A stretch of DNA of 53,153 nt from an uncultured Collinsella sp. (GTDB lineage Bacteria > Actinomycetota > Coriobacteriia > Coriobacteriales > Coriobacteriaceae), in NCBI GenBank assembly GCA_934655755.1, contig CAKUHA010000008.1, forward strand, positions 1 through 53,153, read 5' to 3'. The notes under the pieces are model-generated. The model made no database searches and was not told the DNA's origin. It was given only the letters and a program-made list of their open reading frames with translations. Shown here in pieces: positions 43,787-53,153 of this stretch. The position numbers and the translations under genes are program-made. Position 1 is the stretch's first letter. Each line of letters begins with the position of its first letter.

Positions 43787-43787
<1 letters not shown>
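43572..43787 (-). CDS. rpmC: 50S ribosomal protein L29
   Basis: 71 residues. MKPAEIRELSDAQLVEKL and ELFNLRFQMATSQLDNT are typical of L29, a two-helix protein at the exit tunnel. Its start shares one base with the rplP stop (TAATG), so translation is coupled. Confidence 0.97.
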
Positions 43788-44289
<502 letters not shown>

Positions 44290-44290
<1 letters not shown>

Positions 44291-45000
44291 TACTGACCCC
44301 TCCTCTCGGAGTTACGACGACGAGGACGGGAAGAGCCCTCGAGTGCAGGGTTGGGAACAGGCTGGCCCGGGAGCTTCTCGCCCAGGTAGATCCAGACCTT
44401 CACGCCGCAAGCGCCCATGGTGGTGCTGGCGACAGCCGTGCCGTAGTCGATCTTGGCACGGAGGGTGTGCAGAGGCACGCGACCCTCACGGTACCACTCA
44501 CGACGGCCCATCTCGGCACCGCCGAGACGACCGGAGCACTGGATACGGATGCCCTTAGCGCCGGCCTTGCGGGCGGACTGGACAGCCTTGCGCATAGCGC
44601 GACGGAAGGCAACGCGGCCCTCGAGCTGCTCGGCGATGGACTGAGCAACGAGGTTGGCGTCGAGCTCGGGGCGCTTGATCTCGACAACGTCGACGGAGAG
44701 CTGGCCCTTGGAGACGCCAGCGACCTTCTCGAGCTCGGTGCGGAGGGTATCGATCTCGGCACCCTTCTTACCGATGACAACGCCGGGGCGAGCGGTGAGG
44801 ATGATGACCTTCACCTTGTCGCCAGCGCGCTCGATCTCGACGCGGGAGACAGCTGCGCGGGAAAGACGCTTCTCGAGGTACTTGCGGATCTCGAGATCGT
44901 TACCGAGGGTCTTAGCGTAATCCTTCTCTGCGAACCAGCGGGAGCGCCAGTTCTCGGTGATGCCAAGACGGAAGCCGGTGGGGTAGACTTTCTGACCCAT
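44290..45000 (-). CDS. rpsC: 30S ribosomal protein S3
   Basis: 236 residues. [20 protein letters not shown] is the classic start, [13 protein letters not shown] the KH-domain GxxG region, and [20 protein letters not shown] the C-terminal signature. S3 lies at the mRNA entry site. It starts six bases after rplV. Confidence 0.98.
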
Positions 45001-45006
45001 ACAGCT

Positions 45007-45378
45007 TTACGCCTCCTTTCGAGGAGCAACGACGACGGTGATGTGGGAAGTACGCTTCAGAATGCGAGAAGCGGAACCCTTGGCGCGGGGACGGATGCGC
45101 TTAAGCGTCGGACCCTCGTCAACATAGGCAGCGGCGACAACCAGGTTGTCGGCACGCAGACCGTTGTTGTTCTCGGCGTTCGCAACGGCAGAACGGAGAA
45201 CCTTCTCGACATCCACGGCGACGGCGCGGTCGCAGAAGTGGAGGATGTCGAAGGCCTGAGCGACAGGCTTGCGGCGGATCAGATCGACCACCAGGCGGGC
45301 CTTGCTGGGGGAAACACGCACGTACTTAGCGACGGCGCGAACCTCGGTGGCCTCAGTTTCAATAGACTTAGTTGCCAT
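45007..45378 (-). CDS. rplV: 50S ribosomal protein L22
   Basis: 123 residues. [20 protein letters not shown] and the beta-hairpin [20 protein letters not shown] are the L22 signatures; this hairpin lines the peptide exit tunnel and is the site of macrolide-resistance changes in other bacteria. Nothing unusual is seen. Confidence 0.98.
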   Translation of the reverse strand: MATKSIETEATEVRAVAKYVRVSPSKARLVVDLIRRKPVAQAFDILHFCDRAVAVDVEKVLRSAVANAENNNGLRADNLVVAAAYVDEGPTLKRIRPRAKGSASRILKRTSHITVVVAPRKEA

Positions 45379-45392
45379 TTACGGTTAACCCC

Positions 45393-45653
45393 CTATTTGG
45401 CCTTGTGGCCACGGAACGTACGAGTCGGCGCGAACTCGCCGAGCTTGTGACCAACCATGGACTCGGTAACATACACGGGCACATGCTTGCGGCCGTCGTG
45501 GACGGCGATGGTGTGACCAACCATCTCGGGGAAGATGGTGGACGCGCGGGACCAGGTCTTCACGACGTCCTTCTTGCCAGCCTCGTTCATCGCGGTGATA
45601 CGCGAGAGAAGGCGAGTCTCCACGAACGGGCCCTTTTTGAGACTTCTGCTCAT
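45393..45653 (-). CDS. rpsS: 30S ribosomal protein S19
   Basis: 86 residues. [18 protein letters not shown] and the later [20 protein letters not shown] are conserved S19 segments. S19 is in the 30S head and contacts S13. It follows rplB after 32 bases. Confidence 0.98.
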   Translation of the reverse strand: MSRSLKKGPFVETRLLSRITAMNEAGKKDVVKTWSRASTIFPEMVGHTIAVHDGRKHVPVYVTESMVGHKLGEFAPTRTFRGHKAK

Positions 45654-45685
45654 AAGTGCTTTCTCCTAAAACTCGGTATCCGAAA

Positions 45686-46516
45686 TTACTTCTTACGGCG
45701 ACGAATGATGTGCTGGTTCGAGACCTTCTTCTTCTTGCGCGTACGAAGGCCCTTCGTCGGCTTACCCCAGGGGGTAACAGAGGGACGACCAGAGGTGTGG
45801 TTCTTGCCCTCGCCACCGCCGTGCGGGTGGTCGACAGGGTTCATGACGGTACCGCGGACGGTCGGGCGCACGTTCATGTGACGCTTACGGCCGGCCTTGC
45901 CGATGACGATGTTGGCGTGATCGGCGTTGCCGACCTCACCGACGGTGGCGCGGCAGGTAACGAGGATGCGGCGCATCTCGGAGGAAGGCATACGGACGAT
46001 GGCGTACTTGCCCTCCTTACCCATCAGCTGGCAGGAGTTACCGGCGGAACGGGCGATAGCGGCGCCCTTGCCCGGCTGGAACTCGACGGCGTGGATGAGC
46101 GTACCGACGGGGATGTCGGCGAGGGGCAGAGCGTTGCCCGGCTTGATGTCGGCGTCAGAACCGGACATGATGGTCTGACCGACCTCGAGGCCCTTGGGGG
46201 CCAGGATGTAGCGCTTCTCACCGTCAGCATAGTGCAGCAGAGCGATGCGAGCGGAACGGTTCGGATCGTACTCGATCGTGGCAACCTTGGCGGGCACGCC
46301 GTCCTTGTTGCGCTTGAAGTCGATCACGCGGTAACGACGCTTCACGCCGCCGCCCTGGTGGCGGGTGGTGATGCGGCCGTTGTTGTTACGACCGGCCTTC
46401 TTGGGCAGGGGCTCGAGAAGAGACTTCTCGGGCTTGGTGCAGGTGATCTCGGAGAAATCGGAGATCGTCTGCCAACGCCTACCAGCGGAGGTCGGCTTAA
46501 GGTGCTTTACAGCCAT
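45686..46516 (-). CDS. rplB: 50S ribosomal protein L2
   Basis: 276 residues from the ATG at 46516 (AAAGGGA seven bases upstream); the longer frame begins 25 codons earlier without support. [19 protein letters not shown] and the C-terminal [13 protein letters not shown] near the peptidyl-transferase centre are the L2 signatures. The 179-base gap upstream holds a possible second promoter or conserved leader element. Confidence 0.98.
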   Translation of the reverse strand: MAVKHLKPTSAGRRWQTISDFSEITCTKPEKSLLEPLPKKAGRNNNGRITTRHQGGGVKRRYRVIDFKRNKDGVPAKVATIEYDPNRSARIALLHYADGEKRYILAPKGLEVGQTIMSGSDADIKPGNALPLADIPVGTLIHAVEFQPGKGAAIARSAGNSCQLMGKEGKYAIVRMPSSEMRRILVTCRATVGEVGNADHANIVIGKAGRKRHMNVRPTVRGTVMNPVDHPHGGGEGKNHTSGRPSVTPWGKPTKGLRTRKKKKVSNQHIIRRRKK

Positions 46517-46598
46517 TACAATCCCTTTCAATAGGAATCCGTTAGCCATCGCAGACAGGGATTCGAGGTTCTGCCTCGGGTGCGATGACACCGGACGT

Positions 46599-46624
46599 AT
46601 ACACGGTTCCGGGCGTGTCCATTT
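46599..46624. repeat. Element shared with the rplC leader, copy 2
   Basis: Plus-strand GTATACACGGTTCCGGGCGT followed by GTCCAT, between rplW and rplB. It matches 48451-48476 at about 22 of 26 positions. Confidence 0.65.
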
Positions 46625-46695
46625 TATACGCCCAAAACCTTGAGCTCTCGCCTCCCCTATTTGGGAGGCATGAGCTCACTCAACAGCAGCGAGTC

Positions 46696-46983
46696 TTAGG
46701 CCTGGTTGCCAAAGACCTCGATGGTGTCGCCCTCGGCCAGCGTGACGATGGCCTTCTTCCAAGAACGGGTCTTGCCGGCGACATAGCGCACGCGCTTGGT
46801 CTTGGGCTTGACCGTCAGGGTGTTCACGCGAACGACCTTGACGCCGAAGATCTCCTCGACAGCGTCCTTGATCTGATACTTGTTAGCATCCTTGGCGACC
46901 TCGAACGTGTACTTGTTCAGCTCCATGCCGGAGAAGGAACGCTCGGACACGATCGGACGGATGATGATCTCGTGGGCGGTCAT
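46696..46983 (-). CDS. rplW: 50S ribosomal protein L23
   Basis: 95 residues. AHEIIIRPIVSERSFSGMEL, then YTFEVAKDANKYQIKDAVEE, fits L23, which lies at the exit tunnel and binds trigger factor and SRP. It starts directly after the rplD stop. Confidence 0.97.
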   Translation of the reverse strand: MTAHEIIIRPIVSERSFSGMELNKYTFEVAKDANKYQIKDAVEEIFGVKVVRVNTLTVKPKTKRVRYVAGKTRSWKKAIVTLAEGDTIEVFGNQA

Positions 46984-47610
46984 TTATGCAAGCACCTCCC
47001 CGAAGTGAGCGGCGATGTCGGCGGGCATCAGCACAGCGTTGTTGTTGACGAGATCGTAGGTGTTGGCCTCGTCGGCGGTGATGATGAACGTCTTGGGAAT
47101 GTTGCGGAACGACAGGTAGGCGTTGACGTCCTCATCGCGAACGATGATGGTCAGACGCTTGCCCTCAAGGCCGAGAGCCTTGAGCATGGCGACGGCAGCC
47201 TTGGTGGAAGGCTTCTCGAAGCCGTAGTCGTCGACGAGCACGAGCTCGCCATCGGCCAGCTTGGCGGACAGCGCGGAGCGCATAGCCAGCTTGACCTCCT
47301 TGTTGTTCATACGCTTAGCGTAGGAACGGGGCTTGGGGGCGAAGACAACGCCACCGTGACGCCACTGGGCAGCACGGATGGAACCCTGGCGGGCACGGCC
47401 GGTGCCCTTCTGACGCCAAGGCTTCTTGCCGCCACCGGAAACCTCAGAGCGACCCTTAGCAGACTGGGTGCCCTGACGCCAAGAGGCCATCTGGCACTTG
47501 ACGATGTGGTGCATAACGTGGATGTTCGGCTCGATGCCGTACACCTCAGCGGCGAGCTCGGCCTCGGCGACCTTCTTGCCCTCGCTGTTCTTTACTTCAA
47601 ACTTTGCCAT
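46984..47610 (-). CDS. rplD: 50S ribosomal protein L4
   Basis: 208 residues. The conserved basic loop reads WRQKGTGRARQGSIRAAQWR with GGVVFAPKPRSY following; this loop reaches into the exit tunnel. In enterobacteria L4 also represses its own operon; nothing in this leader proves that here. Confidence 0.98.
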   Translation of the reverse strand: MAKFEVKNSEGKKVAEAELAAEVYGIEPNIHVMHHIVKCQMASWRQGTQSAKGRSEVSGGGKKPWRQKGTGRARQGSIRAAQWRHGGVVFAPKPRSYAKRMNNKEVKLAMRSALSAKLADGELVLVDDYGFEKPSTKAAVAMLKALGLEGKRLTIIVRDEDVNAYLSFRNIPKTFIITADEANTYDLVNNNAVLMPADIAAHFGEVLA

Positions 47611-47656
47611 TTAAGTGTTCTCCTTGGTATGACGCTGGGCTAAATGGGCTGGGCCC

Positions 47657-48268
47657 TTAGGCCATACGGATGGCGACGAGACCATTCTTGGCACCCGGGA
47701 CAGCGCCCTTGACCAAGATGAGGTTCTGCTCGGCATCGATGCGGACAACGGAAAGGTTCTTGACGGTAACGCGCTCGTTACCCATGTGACCGGCCATCTT
47801 GACGCCCTTGAGGACGCGCGCAGGATAGGCGCACTGACCGATAGAACCGGGGTGACGCTGGAAGTGAGAACCATGCGTCATAGGACCGCGGCGCTGACCC
47901 CAGCGCTTGATGCGACCCTGGAAGCCCTTACCCTTGGAGGTACCGATGACGTCGACCTTCTCGACATCAGCGAAATCAGCGACGGTGACGACCTCGCCGA
48001 CCTTGTGCTCCTCGCCGTTCTCGACGCGGACCTCACGAAGGAAGCGGACAGGCTCGACGCCAGCCTTAGCGAAGTGACCAGCCATGGGCTTGTTCACGTT
48101 CTTGGCCTTGATGTCGCCGAAACCGATCTGGACGGCGTCATAGCCGTCGGTTGCCTGAGTTTTAACCTGCGAGACAGCGCAGGGGCCAGCCTGGATGACC
48201 GTGACGGGGACGACGTTGTCGTTCTCGTCCCAAACCTGGGTCATGCCAATCTTGCGGCCGAGAATCAT
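47657..48268 (-). CDS. rplC: 50S ribosomal protein L3
   Basis: 203 residues from the ATG at 48268 ([16 protein letters not shown]). A TTG three codons earlier is possible; neither start has a strong ribosome site. [20 protein letters not shown] is the typical L3 loop. It is the first gene of the run; rpsJ, which normally precedes it, is absent from the window. Confidence 0.97.
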   Translation of the reverse strand: MILGRKIGMTQVWDENDNVVPVTVIQAGPCAVSQVKTQATDGYDAVQIGFGDIKAKNVNKPMAGHFAKAGVEPVRFLREVRVENGEEHKVGEVVTVADFADVEKVDVIGTSKGKGFQGRIKRWGQRRGPMTHGSHFQRHPGSIGQCAYPARVLKGVKMAGHMGNERVTVKNLSVVRIDAEQNLILVKGAVPGAKNGLVAIRMA

Positions 48269-48444
48269 GCTGATCAAGATATGATCCCAACTCTCGCGTG
48301 GTCTTGGGACAATGCGTACACCACCGAGCGTACGCCCCTAGAGGACCACTACTTACACGACGTGCTCCCCAGCCTTGTATTGCGTCCGAACTACCTGACA
48401 ACCCTATTAAGCAGGCATTTTGTCCAGCCAGAATACTCCCCTGG

Positions 48445-48476
48445 TTTCACACAGCTGTTTAGTATACACGGCTGCG
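48445..48476 (-). promoter_or_regulatory. Candidate promoter and shared element before rplC
   Basis: Minus strand: GGATACGCCCGCAGCCGTG then TATACT (about 48450-48455). The TATACT could be the -10; no good -35 at 17 bases. The leader to rplC would be about 180 bases. The same 26-bp element recurs before rplB (46599-46624). The rest of the 48269-48733 gap holds the nested palindrome and no rpsJ. Confidence 0.45.
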
Positions 48477-48536
48477 GGCGTATCCATCGAGATTCATATT
48501 TCACTCACATTGTTTACGCAGGTAAAGTGCGTGACA

Positions 48537-48699
48537 CGTTCCCAGTGTGCGGCGGAGGGGCGGGCCTGAGACATATTAAGGTTGCTGCTCTACAGTCCTG
48601 CTCACGACGGAGAGCACATTAAGTGCTCTCCTGTTCGTGCGGAACTCGCGACAACCTTAATATGTCTCAGGCCCGCCCCTCCGCCGCACACTGGGAACG
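48537..48699. repeat. Nested palindrome with perfect 48-bp arms
   Basis: Arms 48537-48584 and 48652-48699 are perfect inverted repeats of 48 bp. The 67-base centre has a second hairpin, GGAGAGCAC (48609-48617) / GTGCTCTCC (48623-48631). Same design as 3119-3305. It stands between the phosphatase gene and rplC. Confidence 0.92.
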
Positions 48700-48733
48700 C
48701 CACGTTGATGTCTGCTTAACTCTGCTCGCTCAG

Positions 48734-49360
48734 CTAATTACTTTGTTGGGGGTCCACTATTTGCTGCAAGGTGAACTTGCATTGGAGCGGCTTACCCTCT
48801 TCTCCTGGCTCTTCCTCAGCGAAATCGAAAATCATGATGGCGCAGTTGGGGAGTTTGGTTGGGAGTTTGAAGTCTGCTGGGGCGGTGGCTTTGATGAATT
48901 GGCGGCTGGCGCTGCCGTGGCTTACTGCTAGTAGGGTTTCGACGTTCTCGGCGCTTATGAGATTGGTGAGGGTTTCTACCATGCGTTCTTGCAGGGCTTG
49001 GCTTCCCTCTCCTCCAAAGGGGACTAGGTCCTCGCCCGGATCCCAGACGTCGGTGGGTAGGGCGTCGTGGGGGCCTTCTTCGAAGGTGCCGTAGCCGCGT
49101 TCGATGATTCCTTCGCAGGGCTCGACGGCGGCGTCCGGGCCGAGGAGTTCGGTTGCGACGAGGCTTGCTGTGTCCATGGCTCGGCCTAAGGGAGACGAGA
49201 CCACTTTGTCCGGTACAACGTTGTGGGCTTTGAGCCATGCGGCTGCCATTCCGGCTTGCTGACGGCCTAAGTCGGTGAGCGGTGAGTCGCAGCGGCCCTG
49301 GACGAGTTTTTTAACGTTGAATTCCGTCTGACCGTGGCGCAGTAGATATAGCCTCTTCAT
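48734..49360 (-). CDS. Histidine phosphatase family protein
   Basis: 208 residues. LYLLRHGQTEFN with the RHG motif at 8-10, SSPLGRAMDTA with the second arginine, and AVSHGS with the second histidine are all present. The family includes phosphoglycerate mutases and broad phosphatases; substrate is unknown. It lies 39 bases after the cation-efflux gene. Confidence 0.92.
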   Translation of the reverse strand: MKRLYLLRHGQTEFNVKKLVQGRCDSPLTDLGRQQAGMAAAWLKAHNVVPDKVVSSPLGRAMDTASLVATELLGPDAAVEPCEGIIERGYGTFEEGPHDALPTDVWDPGEDLVPFGGEGSQALQERMVETLTNLISAENVETLLAVSHGSASRQFIKATAPADFKLPTKLPNCAIMIFDFAEEEPGEEGKPLQCKFTLQQIVDPQQSN

Positions 49361-49399
49361 ACTCTCCCCTTCTGCATCAATAGCCTGAGCGATGTCACC

Positions 49400-50554
49400 C
49401 TATTCGTGAGTATGGCCTACGTAGTCTTCGTCGATCGTGATCTTTGCGAATGACTTGGGGTATTCGGATTCGACCTGTTTTGCCAGTGTTCGCTTTAGAT
49501 CTTCGGCGCTCATTTGCAAATCCGAGGGACGCACGCAGTCAAAGATCACGTTGGTGTGCGTAGGACCCGGGACACAGCGCAGGTCGTGGATCGAGAGGCG
49601 GTTATCGATCTGTTGAGCCATGGCGTTGATGCGTAGGCGCATGCTCGCCACTTTGGGGTCGTCGGTCACGATGGGGTCGTAATGGAGCGTGACGATCATG
49701 CCGTCTTCGTTCCTGAATGCCTGCTCAATGTTGTCGAGCGTGTCATGGCTCTCCAACGGATCGGCCTCGGCCGCCATCTCAGCGTGGGCGCTTGCGAACT
49801 TCCTGCCCGGACCGTAATCGTGAACCATGAGGTCATGAACGCCCAAAACACCGGGGTAGCTCATGATCTTGCTGCGAATATGCTCGACCAGCTTGGGGTC
49901 GGGCGCCTGCCCCAAAAGCGGGCTCACCGTATCCTGGATGAGCTCAAAACCGCTCCAGCCGATATAGGCGCCGACGGCGAGTCCGACCCAAGCATCGAGA
50001 TTGATGCCCGTCACCTGCGAAACAATTGCGCATGCCAGCACAGCACCCGTGGCAAGGACATCGTTCTTGGAGTCCTGGGCGGTCGCATGCAGCGTCTCGG
50101 ACTCAATACGATCGCCCAGCTTTTGGTTGAGCGCCGCCATCCACAGCTTAACGACCATCGACAGCACCAGGACCGCCACCAGGGCAAGCGAGAACTCGAC
50201 AGGCTCGGGGTGGACGATGCGCGCTAACGAGGACTTCACCAGTTCGAGGCCAATCAGCAGCACGAGCGCCGCCACGACCAGGCCCGAGAGATATTCGTAG
50301 CGGCCATGGCCGTAAGGATGCTCGGGGTCGGCCGGCCTGCTCGCCAGCTTAAAGCCCAGCACGCTCACGATGTTCGAGCTGGCATCGGACAGGTTGTTCA
50401 TGGCGTCCGCCACGATCGAAACCGATCCCGAAACCACGCCGATGACACCCTTCGCGGCACAAAGTGCCACATTGGCAACGATACACACCATGCCCGTCAA
50501 CGTACCCACGCGTGCACGATCGCCCTGCGCGCGCTTAACAATCCACTCGACCAT
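49400..50554 (-). CDS. Cation diffusion facilitator family transporter
   Basis: 384 residues with about six membrane helices and a long cytoplasmic C-terminal domain. The metal-site segments are SIVADAMNNLSDASSN (TM2) and AQDSKNDVLAT (TM5); HPYGHGRYEYLSGL follows TM2, as usual. TM2 has N and D, and TM5 has D and D, a pattern more often seen in Mn/Fe-type members than in His-containing Zn types, so the metal is open. The protein exports divalent cations against protons. Confidence 0.92.
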   Translation of the reverse strand: MVEWIVKRAQGDRARVGTLTGMVCIVANVALCAAKGVIGVVSGSVSIVADAMNNLSDASSNIVSVLGFKLASRPADPEHPYGHGRYEYLSGLVVAALVLLIGLELVKSSLARIVHPEPVEFSLALVAVLVLSMVVKLWMAALNQKLGDRIESETLHATAQDSKNDVLATGAVLACAIVSQVTGINLDAWVGLAVGAYIGWSGFELIQDTVSPLLGQAPDPKLVEHIRSKIMSYPGVLGVHDLMVHDYGPGRKFASAHAEMAAEADPLESHDTLDNIEQAFRNEDGMIVTLHYDPIVTDDPKVASMRLRINAMAQQIDNRLSIHDLRCVPGPTHTNVIFDCVRPSDLQMSAEDLKRTLAKQVESEYPKSFAKITIDEDYVGHTHE

Positions 50555-50633
50555 CTACATCCGCCCCCACGGCACTACTTATATATCTATTGCTTGATCG
50601 GATTGTAGTGTAGCCACTTTGTCCTCCAGATAC

Positions 50634-50667
50634 AAAAAAGGCTGCAACCCACAGGGGCTGCAGCCTT
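50634..50667 (-). terminator. Terminator of the accDA-PTS transcript
   Basis: AAGGCTGCA (50638-50646) / TGCAGCCTT (50659-50667), with a run of six T on the minus strand. Confidence 0.9.
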
Positions 50668-50706
50668 GAAATGCGAAACGCGGGACTGTCCCTTTATCGC
50701 GTCGAT

Positions 50707-51918
50707 TTATGCGCTTGCTTCGGCCACGTTCTTTGAGGTTTCGGGCGAAATGGTTCCGTCCTCCGTCGCCCGCTCCTTCGTCGGCACCACACCAAAGCAG
50801 TAGCTCAGCGCCGCAGACACCGCAAATGCCACACCGCCGGCAGCACAGCACCACAGCAGGTTTGAGATGCCGCCCGTGGCAAAGCCAATGACCATGAGGA
50901 CATTCGTCATACCGATGGTATAGGCCGTAACGTGACCCACGGCCGCGACAAGGCCTCCAACGGCACCGCCAATGGCCATGCACGTCAGGCACCTGCCATA
51001 TTTAAAGCCGCAACCGTACAGCGCCGGCTCGCTCACGCCGCCAAGCACGCCCGAGATTGAATAGCCCAGCATGAGCGCCTTCTCGTCCTTATCCGCAACG
51101 CGGAGCGCGGCACCAAAGGGCATGCCCCAAACGGCGAACGTTGCCATCGTCGCGGCGATCAGGATGCACGAATCCGTTCCCACACTCATGAACTGCGCAT
51201 AGGCGAGCGATAGAACAACGTTGCTGACGCCCGCGATCTTAAGGAACTCCCAGCCCGCGGCGAGCCCCATGAGCGTGAGCAGCGACACGATGCCACCGGA
51301 ATTGCCAAGCATAAACATAAGCTGGCCCAGCAACATTCCCAGATAGCTGCCCGCCGGTGCCGTGATACACAGGGATACCGGAACCATGACGAGCATGGTC
51401 GCAAACGGAACAAATGAAAACGCCACGGCCTTGGAGATAACGCGCTTAAAGAAACACTCCACTCGCCATAGCACGGGCACCGAGATGAGAACCGGGATAA
51501 CAGACGTCGTGTAATCGTTGACCGGCGCGGGGAGCAGCCCGTACACGGAAGTCATCGATGCTCCCGTTGTCGATACGGCATCGACAAGCTTGAGCAAATC
51601 GGGCGCAATCAATACACCGCCCAACATCATGCCCAGCTGCTCCGAGCAACCGAGCTGGCGAGCGGCGGCCCAGCCAAGATAAATGGGCAAAAAGTAGTAG
51701 CCGGCGTTATAGAGCCAACTGTAGAACAGGCGATAGATTTCGGAATCGGCAGACCACAGGCCCAGCATTCCTTCGCCCATAATGACGGCAACGGTACGGA
51801 ACAGCGCCGCGCAAACAATAAACGGCAGCGCCGACATCATGCTTTTGGACAGATAGTCCACCACGGCCATGGCGTTTGCCTTTGCCGCCGCCAAGGCCGA
51901 TTGAGAAACTTGTGACAT
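50707..51918 (-). CDS. PTS EIIC component, glucose/beta-glucoside type
   Basis: 403 residues from the ATG at 51918 (AAAGG six bases upstream), not the longer frame that begins inside the accDA stop region. About ten membrane helices; the substrate-loop motif is GVLGGVSEPALYGCGF (normally GITEP). No EIIA or EIIB domain is fused or adjacent, so it must borrow them. It lies 41 bases after accDA and shares its terminator. Sugar unknown. Confidence 0.85.
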   Translation of the reverse strand: MSQVSQSALAAAKANAMAVVDYLSKSMMSALPFIVCAALFRTVAVIMGEGMLGLWSADSEIYRLFYSWLYNAGYYFLPIYLGWAAARQLGCSEQLGMMLGGVLIAPDLLKLVDAVSTTGASMTSVYGLLPAPVNDYTTSVIPVLISVPVLWRVECFFKRVISKAVAFSFVPFATMLVMVPVSLCITAPAGSYLGMLLGQLMFMLGNSGGIVSLLTLMGLAAGWEFLKIAGVSNVVLSLAYAQFMSVGTDSCILIAATMATFAVWGMPFGAALRVADKDEKALMLGYSISGVLGGVSEPALYGCGFKYGRCLTCMAIGGAVGGLVAAVGHVTAYTIGMTNVLMVIGFATGGISNLLWCCAAGGVAFAVSAALSYCFGVVPTKERATEDGTISPETSKNVAEASA

Positions 51919-51959
51919 AAGGTACCTTTCCCCATGCGACATACGGAAAAGTCCCTTTG

Positions 51960-53153
51960 TCACACAGTGTGGTAGTGACCGATTGCGCGGTACTTTTCGT
52001 AGCGGAGGTTTGTGAGGGTCGCATCGTCGAGCTGCCCAATCGTATCGAAGGCCGCAAATGCCGAGGACATCACGGCGTCGGCAATCTCCTCATGCGACAG
52101 GTCCCTATCGTCGACGATGCCGTCGATAATGCCGAGTGCCAGCAGGTCGGGGGCCGTAAGCTTCAGTGCCTCGGCGGCCTCATCCGCGCGCTCGGTGTCC
52201 TTCCATAGGATCGACGCGCAGGCCTCGGGGCTTACGACCGAATAGGCCGAGGTCGAGAGCATGAGGATGCGGTCAGCCACGGACAGCGCCAGCGCGCCGC
52301 CGGAGCCGCCCTCGCCCGTCACCACCGAAACGATCGGCGTCTTAAGGCCGCTCATCTCCATAAGATTCTGGGCAATCGCCTCACCCTGACCGCGCTCCTC
52401 GGCACCGATGCCGCAAAACGCGCCCGAAGTATCGACCAGACACAGAACCGGTCGACCAAATTTCTCGGCCTGGCGCATCAGGCGGCGTGCCTTGCGGTAG
52501 CCCTCGGGATGCGCCATCCCAAAGTTGCGGCGCATGCGCTCTTTGGTCGTGGTGCCGCGCTCGATGGCGATGACCGTTACGGGGCGTCCGTCTTTCCAGC
52601 CAATGCCAGCCACCACGGCGGCGTCGTCGCCAAAGTAGCGGTCGCCGTGCAGCTCCACGAATCCATCCAGGCCCAACGAGATCATCTCGCCCGCCGTGGC
52701 ACGGTCTGCCGACCGTGTCTGTTTGACAATCTCGAGTGCGGTTTTTGGCGCGGCCGAGCGCTTGAACAAATGTCCCAGCTTTTTGCCTCGACGCCCCGAA
52801 TGCACGATCTCGTGCGGCGCGCCCAGGCCAGGCGCGCGTCCTTCGTGCAGCGCCAGCAGCTCGCCTACCGTGAGCGCAATCTCGCCACGCGGAACAACGG
52901 CATCGCAAAAGCCGTGCTCCAGCAAAAACTCGGAGCGCTGGAATCCCTTGGGCAGACGCTTGTGCATGTTCTGCTCAATCACGCGCGGGCCGGCAAATGC
53001 CGTCAGCGCATCTGGTTCGGCCAGGATAATGTCGCCCTCCATGGCAAAGCTCGCGGTCACGCCGCCGGTCGTGGGGTCGGTGAGCACCGTGATATACAGG
53101 CCGCCCGCCTCGCTGTGGCGCCTAACCGCCGCAGAAATCTTGGCCATCTGCAT
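51960..53153 (-). CDS. accDA: Acetyl-CoA carboxylase carboxyltransferase, fused beta-alpha (partial)
   Basis: 397 codons are visible; the 5' part lies beyond the window. Residues ~1-100 are the C-terminal end of AccD ([20 protein letters not shown] and GPRVIEQ). The rest is AccA ([52 protein letters not shown]). A fused AccDA is used in some actinobacteria and relatives for malonyl-CoA synthesis. The zinc ribbon of AccD is outside the window. There is no frame break at the junction. Confidence 0.93.
   Translation of the reverse strand: MQMAKISAAVRRHSEAGGLYITVLTDPTTGGVTASFAMEGDIILAEPDALTAFAGPRVIEQNMHKRLPKGFQRSEFLLEHGFCDAVVPRGEIALTVGELLALHEGRAPGLGAPHEIVHSGRRGKKLGHLFKRSAAPKTALEIVKQTRSADRATAGEMISLGLDGFVELHGDRYFGDDAAVVAGIGWKDGRPVTVIAIERGTTTKERMRRNFGMAHPEGYRKARRLMRQAEKFGRPVLCLVDTSGAFCGIGAEERGQGEAIAQNLMEMSGLKTPIVSVVTGEGGSGGALALSVADRILMLSTSAYSVVSPEACASILWKDTERADEAAEALKLTAPDLLALGIIDGIVDDRDLSHEEIADAVMSSAFAAFDTIGQLDDATLTNLRYEKYRAIGHYHTV

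Overview
The window looks like chromosomal DNA of a gut actinobacterium of the class Coriobacteriia, most probably Collinsella. The reasons are GC-rich coding sequence, actinobacterial-type ribosomal proteins, an AccD-AccA fusion and an anaerobic purine-degradation locus typical of gut anaerobes. The genus assignment is inference; no rRNA or other marker lies in the window.

Layout. (1) Bases 1-33 hold the first 11 codons of what looks like rplE (L5). (2) 438-11463 is the first half of a selenium/molybdenum-hydroxylase-type purine (urate/xanthine) degradation locus: xdhC, yqeB, yqeC, a hydantoinase (ygeZ/hyuA type), a MocA-like nucleotidyltransferase, carbamate kinase, ygeW, ygeY, ygeX and a divergent YheO-type regulator. 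(3) 11587-25042 is an accessory island: an unknown membrane protein, a DUF4143 ATPase, a two-gene membrane/zinc-ribbon/DUF6273 unit, a GmrSD-like DUF262/DUF1524 protein, an unrecognised 787-residue protein, a DnaQ-type exonuclease, a tandemly duplicated small hydrophobic peptide and an AbiEi/DUF559-like protein, with many palindromic and tandem repeats between them. (4) 25448-36337 is the second half of the purine locus: xdhD-type hydroxylase, polyferredoxin, ygfK, ssnA, NCS2 permease, a second YheO-type regulator and ridA. (5) 36643-41887 holds a U32 peptidase, a pseudouridine synthase, a DeoR-type regulator and a Gfo/Idh/MocA oxidoreductase. (6) 42489-48268 is a ribosomal run rplC-rplD-rplW-rplB-rpsS-rplV-rpsC-rplP-rpmC-rpsQ-rplN-rplX on the minus strand, closed by a terminator. 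(7) 48734-53153 holds a histidine phosphatase, a cation-efflux protein, a PTS EIIC and the 3' part of accDA.

How the purine genes fit together. The permease imports the purine. YgfK, XdhD and the polyferredoxin carry out redox steps on the ring. SsnA and the hydantoinase open it hydrolytically. YgeW, YgeY and YgeX take the ureido/diaminopropionate products to pyruvate and ammonia, and carbamate kinase recovers ATP from carbamoyl phosphate. XdhC, YqeB, YqeC and the MocA-like protein mature the selenium-containing molybdenum cofactor. The family-level roles are established; the exact order of steps in this organism is inferred.

Most striking: the normally adjacent pair rplX-rplE is separated by about 42.4 kb, with a terminator after rplX and a candidate new promoter before rplE. 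The intergenic regions also carry an unusual density of perfect or nested palindromes and short-period repeats.
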